A stretch of 64,000 nucleotides of DNA, from contig NZ_QOHK01000009.1 of NCBI RefSeq assembly GCF_003319175.1, positions 1-64,000 of the forward strand, given 5' to 3'. The notes beneath the pieces are model-generated. The model did not search any database. It was not told the DNA's origin and saw only the letters and a program-made list of their open reading frames with translations. The position numbers and the translations under genes were made by a program. The stretch's first letter is position 1. Each line of letters begins with the position of its first letter. Origin of the DNA: Blastococcus sp. TF02-8 (GTDB lineage Bacteria; Actinomycetota; Actinomycetes; Mycobacteriales; Geodermatophilaceae). Positions 13,204 through 21,196 of this stretch are shown piece after piece.

Positions 13204-14677
13204 GGGCCGCGGCCTGCTCGGCGAAGTCGTTGGCCAGCCAGTCGTGGCCCTCGGTCAGCAGCGCCCACACCCGCTCCACGTGCGCCCGGGTCGTGGCGGG
13301 GGAGCCCACCGCGATCCGGAGGACCGGGCGGTGCCCCACGGTCGTGTGGGTCAGGAAGACCTCGCCGCCGTCGTTGAGCCGGTCGAGCAGCGTCATGGTG
13401 GCCACGTCGCCGTCCACGCCCTCGGGCCACCGCGGCCGCAGGCACACCAGCGAGAGCGGGTGCGGGGCGACGACGTCGAAGCGCTCGTCGGCCTCCGCCC
13501 ACGCGGCGAGCTCCTGCGCCATCGCCACGTGCGAGCGGATGTGCGCCCGCAGCCCCTCGGCCCCGTACCAGCGCAGCACGAACCACAGCTTGAGCGCCCG
13601 GAAGCGCCGGCCCAGCGGGACCTGCCAGTCGCGGAGGTCGACGACCGCGCCGGTGTCGGTGGCGGCGTTGCGCAGGTACTCGGGGAGGATCGACAGCGCC
13701 CCGGTGAGGGCCGCGCGGTCGGCGACCCAGAAGAGGGTGGCGTCGAAACCGGTGAGCAACCACTTGTGCGCGTCGGTGGTGTAGCTGTCGGCCCACTCGA
13801 CGCCGGCCTGCAGCTCGCGCAGCTCCGGCGCGACCGCGCTCACGCCTGCGTACGCGGCGTCGACGTGCAGCCAGACACCGAACTTCTGGCAGATCGGCCC
13901 GATGGCCGCCAGCGGGTCGACGGCGGTTGTCGAGGTGGTGCCGACCGTCGCGCAGACCAGCACCGGACGGTAGCCGCGGTCCACGTCCCGCACGAGGCGG
14001 GCGGCCAGGGCGCCGGGGTTCATGGCCAGGTCGTCGTCGACCTCCACGATCCGGACGGCGTCGGTGCCGAGACCGGCGATGCGGACGGCTTTCTCCATCG
14101 AGGAGTGCGTCTCGCTGGAGACGTAGACGGTCGCGCGCTCGTGCACGCCCTGGCGCACCGTGGCGCCACCGGAGGCCCGGTGCAGGGCGGCCAGCAGGGC
14201 GACGAGGTTCGCGCCGGAGCTGGAGTCCTGCACCACCCCGCCGCCGCTGCCGGTGGAGAGGAACGAGTCCGGCAGGCCGAGGAGGCCGGCGAACCAGTCC
14301 AGGACGTGCTGCTCCAGCTCGGTGGCCGCGGGACTGGTCACCCAGGACATCCCCTGCACGCCGAGACCGGCCGAGACGAGGTCGCCCAGCACCGAGGGGC
14401 CGGAGGTGTTGGCCGGGAAGTAGCCGAAGAAGCCCGGGTGCTGCCAGTGCGTGATCCCCGGCATGACGACGCGGTCGAGGTCGGCCAGCACCGCGGCGAA
14501 GGGCTCGCCCTGGTCCGGGGCGGTCTCCGGGAGCGCGGCCCGCACGTCGCCGGGGGAGACCTGCGAGCGGACGGGGAAGGAGCCGATCCGCTCCCAGTAG
14601 TCGGCGATCCAGTCGACCACCTCGTGGCCGTGGCGCCGGAACTGATCGGGAGTCATGTGCGGCACGGGCTCGGTCAC
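13187..14677 (-). CDS. Group II PLP-dependent amino-acid decarboxylase (aromatic-L-amino-acid decarboxylase type)
   Basis: The product belongs to the family that decarboxylates aromatic L-amino acids (Trp, Tyr, Phe, DOPA), and the exact substrate is unknown. With the ATG at 14656 as residue 1, the PLP lysine is Lys298 in TDAHKWL, the stacking histidine is His184 (SETHSS) and the aspartate is Asp266 (HVDAAYAG). The N-terminal swap helix and HWQHPGFFGYFPA are typical. The GTG at 14677 is preferred because TACGCT lies 6 nt before it and no ribosome binding site precedes either candidate, which suggests a leaderless message. The 496-aa length is normal. The 3' end overlaps tesB convergently. Confidence 0.9.
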   Translation of the reverse strand: MTEPVPHMTPDQFRRHGHEVVDWIADYWERIGSFPVRSQVSPGDVRAALPETAPDQGEPFAAVLADLDRVVMPGITHWQHPGFFGYFPANTSGPSVLGDLVSAGLGVQGMSWVTSPAATELEQHVLDWFAGLLGLPDSFLSTGSGGGVVQDSSSGANLVALLAALHRASGGATVRQGVHERATVYVSSETHSSMEKAVRIAGLGTDAVRIVEVDDDLAMNPGALAARLVRDVDRGYRPVLVCATVGTTSTTAVDPLAAIGPICQKFGVWLHVDAAYAGVSAVAPELRELQAGVEWADSYTTDAHKWLLTGFDATLFWVADRAALTGALSILPEYLRNAATDTGAVVDLRDWQVPLGRRFRALKLWFVLRWYGAEGLRAHIRSHVAMAQELAAWAEADERFDVVAPHPLSLVCLRPRWPEGVDGDVATMTLLDRLNDGGEVFLTHTTVGHRPVLRIAVGSPATTRAHVERVWALLTEGHDWLANDFAEQAAALTPRG

Positions 14678-14683
14678 CGGCCG

Positions 14684-14689
14684 AGCGTA
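14684..14689 (-). promoter_or_regulatory. Predicted -10 hexamer (TACGCT) of the decarboxylase gene
   Basis: On the reverse strand TACGCT ends 6 nt before the GTG at 14677. This is the same spacing as the other predicted leaderless genes of the window. Confidence 0.45.
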
Positions 14690-14715
14690 TTGCCCGGACC
14701 GGCGCGCTCGGTGGG

Positions 14716-14789
14716 TGCCCCCGGTGCGACTCGAACGCACACTGCGCGGGTTTTGAATCCGCTCCCTCTGCCGATTGGGGTACGGGGGC
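14716..14789 (-). tRNA. tRNA-Leu (CAA), atypical: short variable region
   Basis: The reverse strand folds into a 74-nt cloverleaf. It has a perfect 7-bp acceptor stem (GCCCCCG with CGGGGGC), discriminator A, a 3-bp D stem with an 11-nt D loop of the leucine type, and an anticodon loop TTCAAAA (anticodon CAA). The T arm is perfect, with loop TTCGAGT. The variable region is only 5 nt (GCAGT), whereas leucine tRNAs normally carry a long arm, and the last anticodon-stem pair is an A-C mismatch. CCA is not encoded. From memory, mycobacteria also have a tRNA-Leu gene just upstream of the pdtaR homologue. A -10-like TACGCT lies at 14816-14821. Confidence 0.75.
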
Positions 14790-14815
14790 GTGCCGGGTGC
14801 GACCGGCGCCGGAGA

Positions 14816-14821
14816 AGCGTA
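14816..14821 (-). promoter_or_regulatory. Predicted -10 hexamer (TACGCT) of the tRNA-Leu gene
   Basis: The reverse-strand hexamer TACGCT would start a transcript about 20 nt before the mature tRNA 5' end at 14789. No consensus -35 is seen. Confidence 0.35.
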
Positions 14822-14850
14822 GCGGGGCGGTGGAGGCCACCCGACGCCGA

Positions 14851-14856
14851 TAGGCT
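14851..14856 (+). promoter_or_regulatory. Predicted -10 hexamer (TAGGCT) of pdtaR
   Basis: TAGGCT ends 8 nt before the GTG at 14865. No ribosome binding site is present, so the message is predicted to be leaderless. Confidence 0.5.
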
Positions 14857-14864
14857 CCCGCCCC

Positions 14865-15467
14865 GTGAGCAGCGACCCGATCCGCGTCCTGATCGCCGAG
14901 GACGAGGCGCTGATCCGCCTCGACCTCAAGGAGATGCTCGAGGAGGAGGGGTACAGCGTCGTCGCCGAGGTCGGCGACGGGCAGCAGGCGGTCGACCGCG
15001 CCCAGGAGCTGCACCCCGACCTGGTCATCCTCGACATCCAGATGCCGGTCCTCGACGGGCTCTCCGCCGCCGAGCAGATCGCCTCGGCCCGGATCGCCCC
15101 GGTCATCGTGCTGACCGCCTTCAGCCAGCGGGAGCTGGTGGAGCGGGCGCGGGACGCCGGCGCCATGGCCTACCTGGTCAAGCCGTTCTCGAAGAACGAC
15201 CTGGTGCCCGCGATCGAGGTGGCGCGCGGCCGGTTCGCGGAGATGACCGCCCTGGACGGCGAGGTGCGCACGCTCGAGGAGCGGCTGGAGACCCGCAAGG
15301 TGGTCGAGCAGGCGAAGGGCCGGCTCATGAGCGACCAGGGGATGACGGAGGCGGAGGCCTTCCGCTGGATCCAGCGCACGGCCATGAACCAGCGCACGAG
15401 CATGAAGGCGCTCGCCGAGAGCATCCTCGTCGGTCCGTCGCCCTCTGCGGAGCCCACCGAGGGCTGA
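14865..15467 (+). CDS. pdtaR: ANTAR-domain response regulator (PdtaR family)
   Basis: The product (200 aa) has an N-terminal receiver domain with the acidic pocket EDE (12-14), phosphoacceptor Asp57 (VILDIQMP) and the conserved lysine in LVKPFSK. A C-terminal ANTAR RNA-binding domain (about 140-195) contains VVEQAKGRLM. In this family, phosphorylation by a PdtaS-type histidine kinase allows ANTAR to bind tandem hairpins and prevent transcription termination. The cognate kinase is not adjacent, as is also the case in mycobacteria. The gene is divergent from the atypical tRNA-Leu. Confidence 0.93.
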   Translation: MSSDPIRVLIAEDEALIRLDLKEMLEEEGYSVVAEVGDGQQAVDRAQELHPDLVILDIQMPVLDGLSAAEQIASARIAPVIVLTAFSQRELVERARDAGAMAYLVKPFSKNDLVPAIEVARGRFAEMTALDGEVRTLEERLETRKVVEQAKGRLMSDQGMTEAEAFRWIQRTAMNQRTSMKALAESILVGPSPSAEPTEG

Positions 15468-15600
15468 GCGCGCGGCCGTCGAGCACACGCGGATGACGGC
15501 CGGATGACGCCGGACGACCGCGAGGACACATGATCGTCATCCGCACCACCCGCCGGCGATCACGTTTTCATCACGCGGCCACCGGACTGTCGAGGATGCC

Positions 15601-15630
15601 TAGACACCGCAGCGCGGGCCTGCCTACCGT
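15601..15630 (+). promoter_or_regulatory. Predicted promoter of the liv transporter operon
   Basis: TAGACA (15601-15606, five of six bases of TTGACA) and TACCGT (15625-15630) are separated by 18 bp, giving a leader of roughly 65 nt before livJ. The upstream part of the gap (15489-15544) holds an imperfect inverted repeat, GCGGATGAC/GTCATCCGC, whose role is unclear. Confidence 0.5.
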
Positions 15631-15702
15631 CCTCCTCGCTCCACCGAGACTCGACTCCGCGTCGGCGCTGCGCCGTCGCGATCCAGCAGGAGGACCTACT
15701 TG

Positions 15703-16899
15703 ATGCGATCCACCCGACCCGCCACCTGGCTGGTGCCGCTGGCGCTGGTCAGCGCCCTGACGCTCTCGGCCTGCTCCAACGACAGCTCCGACGACAAGGG
15801 CGGCGGCGGACTGGGCGGCTCCGGCGGGGGCGAGACCTACAAGATCGCTTTCCAGGGTCCGCTGTCCGGCGACAACGCCCAGCTCGGCATCAACGAGGTC
15901 AACGGCGTCCAGCTGGCGATCGACCAGGCCAACGAGAGCGGCGACCTGGACTTCACGCTGGAGCTGGTGAAGGCCGACGACCAGGGCTCGCCGGAGCAGG
16001 CGCCCACCGCCGCGGCGCAGGTCCTGCAGGACGAGGCCGTGCTCGGCGTCATCGGCCCCTCCTTCTCCGGTGCCACCAAGGCCATCGGTGCCACCTACGG
16101 CGACGCGGGGCTGTCCTTCATCTCCCCGTCGGCCACCAACCCGACGCTCTCCGAGCAGGGCTTCCCGACGTTCCACCGCATCGTCCCCTCGGACAACGTC
16201 GAGGGGTCGCAGGCTGCCGACCTGTTCGCCGCCAAGGGCTACAAGAAGGTCGTCGTGATCGACGACCTGTCCGACTACGGCAAGGGCGTCGCCGACGAGC
16301 TGCAGAAGGGCCTGGAGGCCAAGGGCGTCGCCGTCCAGCGGATCGGCGTGGACGCCAAGACCACCGACTACGGCTCGACGGCCACCCAGGTGGCGTCGGC
16401 CGGCGCGGACGCGCTGTTCTACGGCGGCTACGACGCGCAGGCCGGTCTGCTGGCCCAGGCTCTCAAGGCCGCGAACTTCACCGGTGACAAGTACACCGGC
16501 AACGGCGGCAAGTCCTCGGTGTTCACCGACGGTGCCGGCGACGCCGGCGACGGCTGGTTTTTCACCTGCGGTTGCTCCGACGCCACCGTCGCCCCCGAGG
16601 CCAAGGAGTTCAGCAAGGCCTACCAGGAGGCGTTCAACAGCCCGCCCTCGACCTACTCGCCGGAGGCGTTCGACGCCGCCAACGCGATGATCGAGGCCAT
16701 CAAGACCGCGGCCGAGGACGGCGCTCCCACCCGCGACTCGGTCGAGAAGGCCGTCGACGGGCTGGACTACAAGGGCATCACCACGTCGGTGAAGTTCGAC
16801 GACAACGGCGAGGTCGACGCCTCCGCCCAGACCGTGAACCTGTTCGTGCAGGAGAACGGCCAGATCAAGCTCCTGGGCAACATCAAGGACCAGGCCTGA
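15703..16899 (+). CDS. livJ: Branched-chain amino-acid ABC transporter substrate-binding lipoprotein
   Basis: This is the extracellular solute receptor of the transporter (398 aa). A lipoprotein signal ends in LSAC with the lipidated cysteine at 24. A Gly/Ser-rich linker follows, then a periplasmic-binding type I fold beginning YKIAFQGPLSGDN. The family resembles LivJ, although amide or other small-molecule ligands are possible. An AGGAGG ribosome binding site at 15688-15693 serves either the ATG at 15703 (chosen, 9-nt spacing) or the TTG at 15700. A GC-rich hairpin follows the gene and may reduce read-through into the permease genes. Confidence 0.92.
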   Translation: MRSTRPATWLVPLALVSALTLSACSNDSSDDKGGGGLGGSGGGETYKIAFQGPLSGDNAQLGINEVNGVQLAIDQANESGDLDFTLELVKADDQGSPEQAPTAAAQVLQDEAVLGVIGPSFSGATKAIGATYGDAGLSFISPSATNPTLSEQGFPTFHRIVPSDNVEGSQAADLFAAKGYKKVVVIDDLSDYGKGVADELQKGLEAKGVAVQRIGVDAKTTDYGSTATQVASAGADALFYGGYDAQAGLLAQALKAANFTGDKYTGNGGKSSVFTDGAGDAGDGWFFTCGCSDATVAPEAKEFSKAYQEAFNSPPSTYSPEAFDAANAMIEAIKTAAEDGAPTRDSVEKAVDGLDYKGITTSVKFDDNGEVDASAQTVNLFVQENGQIKLLGNIKDQA

Positions 16900-16938
16900 T
16901 CAGCACCAGCCCGGGCACGCACGTCGTGTCCTGAAGAC

Positions 16939-16982
16939 CGGAGGGGCGGAACGGGTCCGCAGTGGCCCGGGCCGCCCCTCCG
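16939..16982 (+). terminator. GC-rich hairpin between livJ and livH (partial terminator or mRNA stabiliser)
   Basis: CGGAGGGGCGG (16939-16949) pairs perfectly with CCGCCCCTCCG (16972-16982). The 22-nt loop can pair further, and no U-tract follows. This position suits partial termination that leaves more binding protein than permease. Confidence 0.55.
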
Positions 16983-17062
16983 CTCTGTCACGATCACGCA
17001 CACCCCCTCGCGGCGCCCACCGCGCGAGACGATCGTCCGCCTGACCCGAGAGGCGCCCGTTC

Positions 17063-18013
17063 TTGTCCGAATTCCTGAACTTCCTGATGCTCGGGCTCAC
17101 CCGTGGCTCGATGTACGCCCTCATCGCCCTCGGCTACACGCTGGTCTACGGCGTGCTCCAGTTGATCAACTTCGCGCACAGCGAGGTCTTCATGGCCGGC
17201 GCGTTCGGCAGTTTCCTCGTCGTCCACCTGGTGGTCGGCGAGGGTGAGGGCCTGGGCGGGTTCGAGCAGCTCCTCGTCACGCTGCTGGGCCTGGTGGCCG
17301 GAGCGATCTCCGGAGCGGTGGTCGCCTTCGTCCTCGAGCGCGTGGCCTACCGGCCGCTGCGCCGGCGAGGTGCCCCGAAGCTCGCCTTCCTCATCAGCGC
17401 CATCGGCGCGTCGTTCTTCCTCTCCCAGCTGTTCGGCAAGCTCTTCAACCGGCTGGGCAACAACCAGTTCCCCGACTACCTGCACAAGGGCGAGGTCCTG
17501 TGGACGCCGTTCGGCGCGCGGATCAAGCTGCTGCAGGTGGTCATCATCATCTCGGCCGTGCTGCTGATGATCTTCCTCGACCGTCTCGTGTCGGGTACCA
17601 AGCTCGGCCGCGGCATCCGCGCCACCGCCGAGGACGCACCCACCGCCGCCCTGATGGGTGTCGACATCGACCGCACGATCTCGCGGACGTTCATCATCGG
17701 GGGGGCGCTGGCCGGTGCTGCCGGCTTCCTCTTCGGCTACGCCTTCGTCTTCTCCAACACCATGGGATTCATCCCCGGCATCAAGGCCTTCGCCGCGGCC
17801 GTGCTCGGCGGCATCGGCAACATCCGGGGCGCCATGATCGGCGGTCTGCTCCTGGGCGTCGCCGAGAACCTCATCCCGACGGCACCATGGGTGGGCGGTG
17901 ACGCCTGGATCGGCCAGGAGTGGACCGACGTGGTCGCCTTCGTCCTGCTCATCCTCATCCTGGTCTTCCGGCCCACCGGGATCCTCGGCGAGCGTCTGGG
18001 GCGTGCGGCGTGA
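17063..18013 (+). CDS. livH: Branched-chain amino-acid ABC transporter permease (LivH)
   Basis: This is the first of two membrane-spanning subunits (316 aa). It has about eight hydrophobic helices and family features near the N-terminus (GLTRGSMYALIALGYTLVYG) and the C-terminus (AAVLGGIGNIRGAMIGG), the latter in the cytoplasmic loop that contacts the ATPases. The start is a TTG at 17063, preceded by GAGAGG at 17048-17053. No ATG is available nearby. The stop overlaps the livM GTG by 4 bp. Confidence 0.92.
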   Translation: MSEFLNFLMLGLTRGSMYALIALGYTLVYGVLQLINFAHSEVFMAGAFGSFLVVHLVVGEGEGLGGFEQLLVTLLGLVAGAISGAVVAFVLERVAYRPLRRRGAPKLAFLISAIGASFFLSQLFGKLFNRLGNNQFPDYLHKGEVLWTPFGARIKLLQVVIIISAVLLMIFLDRLVSGTKLGRGIRATAEDAPTAALMGVDIDRTISRTFIIGGALAGAAGFLFGYAFVFSNTMGFIPGIKAFAAAVLGGIGNIRGAMIGGLLLGVAENLIPTAPWVGGDAWIGQEWTDVVAFVLLILILVFRPTGILGERLGRAA

Positions 18014-20241
18014 ACCAGCGACTGAACCTTCCCGACTGGGCCGGGCGCGCTGTGGCCTGCCTCTTCGGCTCCGTGGTGCTGGCCATGATGGTCGGCCCCC
18101 AGCAGGGCTCGCAGAACGACTACGGCGTGGGCTTCCGCCAGGCGGTGCTCAACCCGCGGATCTTCTACTTCCTGCTCATCGGGGTGCTCGTGTTCTTCGC
18201 GATCACCTACCAGGACGTCGTCCGGCGCTACGCGAGCCGGCCCGGGGTCCGCCCGCTCGTCGCCGGGCTGCTGGTGCTTCTCGCTTCGTACTTCCTCATG
18301 CGCTGGTACGACCCGCTGGGCAACAACGCCAAGTTCGCCGGACTGGCCGACGCCGTGGCCAGCACGAGCGGTCTCGCGCCGCTGGCGAAGGCATTCTTCG
18401 GCTGGCTGTGGTGGGTGTCCCTGGTGGTCCTCGTGGTGGGGATCTTCGTGGCCATCGCGCGACGCCTGCGCGCGCTCGGCTGGGCGATGGCGGGGCTGGC
18501 CGTCGTGGTCGGCGTCGTGGCGCTCGTCGCGCACGCGGCTGCCGCCGACGCCGGCGGGGGCATCGACCACTCCTACGGTGCGCCCACCGCCCTGGTCGGC
18601 TACCTCGTGCTCGCCGGCGCCGGGGTCCTCGCGGCCCGGTCCCGGAGCGAGACCGCTGCCACGCGCGAGTTCGTCGAGCGGGTCATGGCGTTCCGGCCCG
18701 GGCTGCCGCTGGTCCTGATGGGTCTGCTGCTGGGCGTCCTGGCGCTGGTCTCGGCCACCTGGTTCGCCCCCCAGCAGGCCAACGCCACCCTGGTGGACAC
18801 CAGCTCGCTGTTCTCCGGGAGCGACGCGTCCGGTCTCTCCGAGGCATTCCTGGGCTGGCTGGGGTACGTGCTCTTCGTCGTCGTCCTGCTGGCGGGAGCA
18901 GCGGCCGTCTGGACCCGCAACCGGGTCGTCGGCTACGTCGCGGCCGGGCTCGCTGCGGTCACGATCCTCATCGTCCTGGTCACCCTGCACGACATCAGCG
19001 CGACCGCGACCGAGGCCGGCTACCCGGGGGCCGACGGGCCCTGGCGCGACCTGGGCACCGGTGGCTGGCTGCTGTCCATCGCGGTCTTCAGCATCGGTGC
19101 CGGAGCCTTCGTCGCTGCGCGGCGGGCGCACCGTCCCGCGGGTGCCGACGAGGCCCGTGGCACCGTCACGGGTCGGCTGCACCAGGCAGGCGCCTCCACG
19201 ACGGTGCTCAGCCTGGCGCTGTTCGGGATCGGCCTGGCGCTGTTCTACCCGCCGACGGCGACCACCTTCTGGCAGCAGGCGCTGGTCACCGACATCGGGG
19301 TGTACGTCCTGCTGGCCATCGGCCTCAACGTCGTCATCGGTTGGGCCGGGCTCCTGGACCTGGGGTACATCGCCTTCTACGCGCTGGGGTCGTACACGAC
19401 CGCGTACCTCACGGGCTCCCTGCCGGTGCAGCCGCCGTCGTGGCTGCAGCTCTCGCCGCTGTGGGCGATCCCGGTCGCCATCGCGGTCTGCCTCGTGGCC
19501 GGCGTCCTCCTCGGCGCGCCGACGCTGCGGTTGCGCGGGGACTACCTGGCGATCGTCACCCTGGGCTTCGGTGAGATCATCCGGATCGTCGCCGTGAACA
19601 ACCCGGGCAACATCACGAACGGCCCGCGAGGGGTCGAGTCCGCGGTGCCGCACCCGGTCATCGACCTCGGCTTCCTCCGGATCCAGTGGGGCGGCAACCA
19701 GCTGCAGTACTGGTACCTGCTCCTGGTGCTGCTCGCGATCCTGATCTTCTTCTTCTACCGCCTGGAGGGCTCGCGGCTCGGGCGCGCCTGGGCGGCGGTG
19801 CGCGAGGACGAGGTGGCCGCACAGGCGACCGGCGTCAACACCACCCGGGTGAAGCTGCTGGCCTTCGCGATCGGTGCGTCGACCTCGGGGCTCGCGGGCG
19901 TCTTCTTCGCCAGTGACATCGGCTACTTCAACCCGCAGAACTTCATCCTCAACAACTCGATCCTCATCGTGGCCTACGTCGTGTTCGGTGGGATGGGCTC
20001 GCTGACCGGCGCCATCGCCGGCGCCGCGGTGCTCACCTGGCTGCCGAACTTCCTCCGCGACCAGGTGCCGAGCGAGGACCGGGTCATGTGGATCGGCGCC
20101 GTCCTGGTGATCATGATGATCTTCCGTCCGCAGGGCCTCATCCCGGCCAAGCGCCGGGAGGCCGAGCTGACCGGCCTGGCGGGCCACGACCCGTCCGTGC
20201 GGCCGGCCGTCCAGGCCGTTCCGGCCAGCGAAGGGGTGTGA
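18010..20241 (+). CDS. livM: Branched-chain amino-acid ABC transporter permease (LivM) with a large duplicated N-terminal membrane region
   Basis: The C-terminal part (about 415-743) is a normal LivM permease: GLNVVIGWAGLLDLGYIAFYALG, then LGAPTLRLRGDYLAIVTLGFGEI and a second EAA-type loop. Before it lie about 410 extra residues with roughly ten hydrophobic segments, making the protein 743 aa against 300-430 in most LivM. Two parts of this region look alike, about 82-211 and 233-372. Each has a hydrophobic helix, a loop, then an AF.GWL motif (129-133 and 279-283) and three more helices. This suggests an internal duplication. The GTG at 18010 overlaps the livH stop, so the extension is co-translated and not an upstream artefact. 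Confidence 0.88.
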   Translation: MNQRLNLPDWAGRAVACLFGSVVLAMMVGPQQGSQNDYGVGFRQAVLNPRIFYFLLIGVLVFFAITYQDVVRRYASRPGVRPLVAGLLVLLASYFLMRWYDPLGNNAKFAGLADAVASTSGLAPLAKAFFGWLWWVSLVVLVVGIFVAIARRLRALGWAMAGLAVVVGVVALVAHAAAADAGGGIDHSYGAPTALVGYLVLAGAGVLAARSRSETAATREFVERVMAFRPGLPLVLMGLLLGVLALVSATWFAPQQANATLVDTSSLFSGSDASGLSEAFLGWLGYVLFVVVLLAGAAAVWTRNRVVGYVAAGLAAVTILIVLVTLHDISATATEAGYPGADGPWRDLGTGGWLLSIAVFSIGAGAFVAARRAHRPAGADEARGTVTGRLHQAGASTTVLSLALFGIGLALFYPPTATTFWQQALVTDIGVYVLLAIGLNVVIGWAGLLDLGYIAFYALGSYTTAYLTGSLPVQPPSWLQLSPLWAIPVAIAVCLVAGVLLGAPTLRLRGDYLAIVTLGFGEIIRIVAVNNPGNITNGPRGVESAVPHPVIDLGFLRIQWGGNQLQYWYLLLVLLAILIFFFYRLEGSRLGRAWAAVREDEVAAQATGVNTTRVKLLAFAIGASTSGLAGVFFASDIGYFNPQNFILNNSILIVAYVVFGGMGSLTGAIAGAAVLTWLPNFLRDQVPSEDRVMWIGAVLVIMMIFRPQGLIPAKRREAELTGLAGHDPSVRPAVQAVPASEGV

Positions 20242-20248
20242 GCCGGCG

Positions 20249-21196
20249 ATGAGCACAGCAACCAGCTCGGCCGCGACGAGTTCCGTCGGAGCCGAGGACC
20301 TGATCTTCGACGTGCGGGGGATCACCCTGCGCTTCGGCGGCGTCACCAGCCTGGACGACGTCACGCTGCAGATGCGGCGGGGCGAGATCCTGGCGATCAT
20401 CGGGCCGAACGGCGCGGGCAAGACCTCGCTGTTCAACTCCCTCACCGGCGTCTACACGCCGCAGGAGGGGGAGATCCTGGTGTCGGCCCGGCCGGGGGAC
20501 TCGCCGCAGAGCGTCCTCGGGAAGAAGACCCATGTGGTCAACCACATGGGGGTCGCCCGGACCTTCCAGAACATCCGGCTGTTCCCCGCGCTCACCGCGC
20601 TGGAGAACGTCAAGGTCGGCGTCGAGACCCGGCAGAAGTCCGGTCCCGTCTCGGCGATGCTGGGGCTCCCGTGGCAGCGGCGGGAGGAGCGTGAGTCCAC
20701 CCGGACGGCCTACGCCCTGCTCGAGCGGGTGGGCCTGGCGGCGCGCGCGAACGAGCTGGCCGGTTCCCTCGCCTACGGCGAGCAGCGCCGGCTGGAGATC
20801 GCGCGGGCGCTCGCCACGGGACCGGGCGTCATCCTGCTCGACGAGCCGGCGGCCGGGACCAACCCGGTGGAGAAGCGCGAGCTCGCGGCGCTGATCGAGC
20901 AGATCAACGCCGAGGGCGTCAGCGTGCTGCTGATCGAGCACGACATGAAGCTGGTCATGTCGGTGGCGCACCGGATCGTCGTGCTGAACTTCGGCAGGCG
21001 GATCGCCGAGGGGTCGCCCGAGCAGATCCAGCGGGACCCCGTCGTCGTGGCCGCCTACCTCGGCACCTCGGAGGAGGAGGCGGAGCAGGAGCTGGAGACC
21101 CACGACCAGCCCGAGCTGCACACCATCGACACGTCCGGCGACCCACTGGGCCACGGCCCCGCCGGTTCCGGCACCCCGGAAGGACCGCGTTCATGA
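20249..21196 (+). CDS. livG: Branched-chain amino-acid ABC transporter ATP-binding protein (LivG)
   Basis: This is one of the two ATPase subunits (315 aa). The Walker A motif GPNGAGKTS is at 52-60, the signature is the LivG-type AYGEQRRLEIARAL, and Walker B is VILLDEPAAGTNP. A C-terminal extension of about 35 residues is rich in Glu, Asp and Gly. It starts 7 bp after livM and overlaps livF by 4 bp (ATGA). Confidence 0.94.
   Translation: MSTATSSAATSSVGAEDLIFDVRGITLRFGGVTSLDDVTLQMRRGEILAIIGPNGAGKTSLFNSLTGVYTPQEGEILVSARPGDSPQSVLGKKTHVVNHMGVARTFQNIRLFPALTALENVKVGVETRQKSGPVSAMLGLPWQRREERESTRTAYALLERVGLAARANELAGSLAYGEQRRLEIARALATGPGVILLDEPAAGTNPVEKRELAALIEQINAEGVSVLLIEHDMKLVMSVAHRIVVLNFGRRIAEGSPEQIQRDPVVVAAYLGTSEEEAEQELETHDQPELHTIDTSGDPLGHGPAGSGTPEGPRS

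Noticed and set aside
15489-15544. Inverted repeat GCGGATGAC/GTCATCCGC considered as the terminator of pdtaR or an ANTAR-target dihairpin
   Set aside because: The loop is 38 nt, no paired hexanucleotide loops of an ANTAR target are seen, and the stem is only 9 bp.
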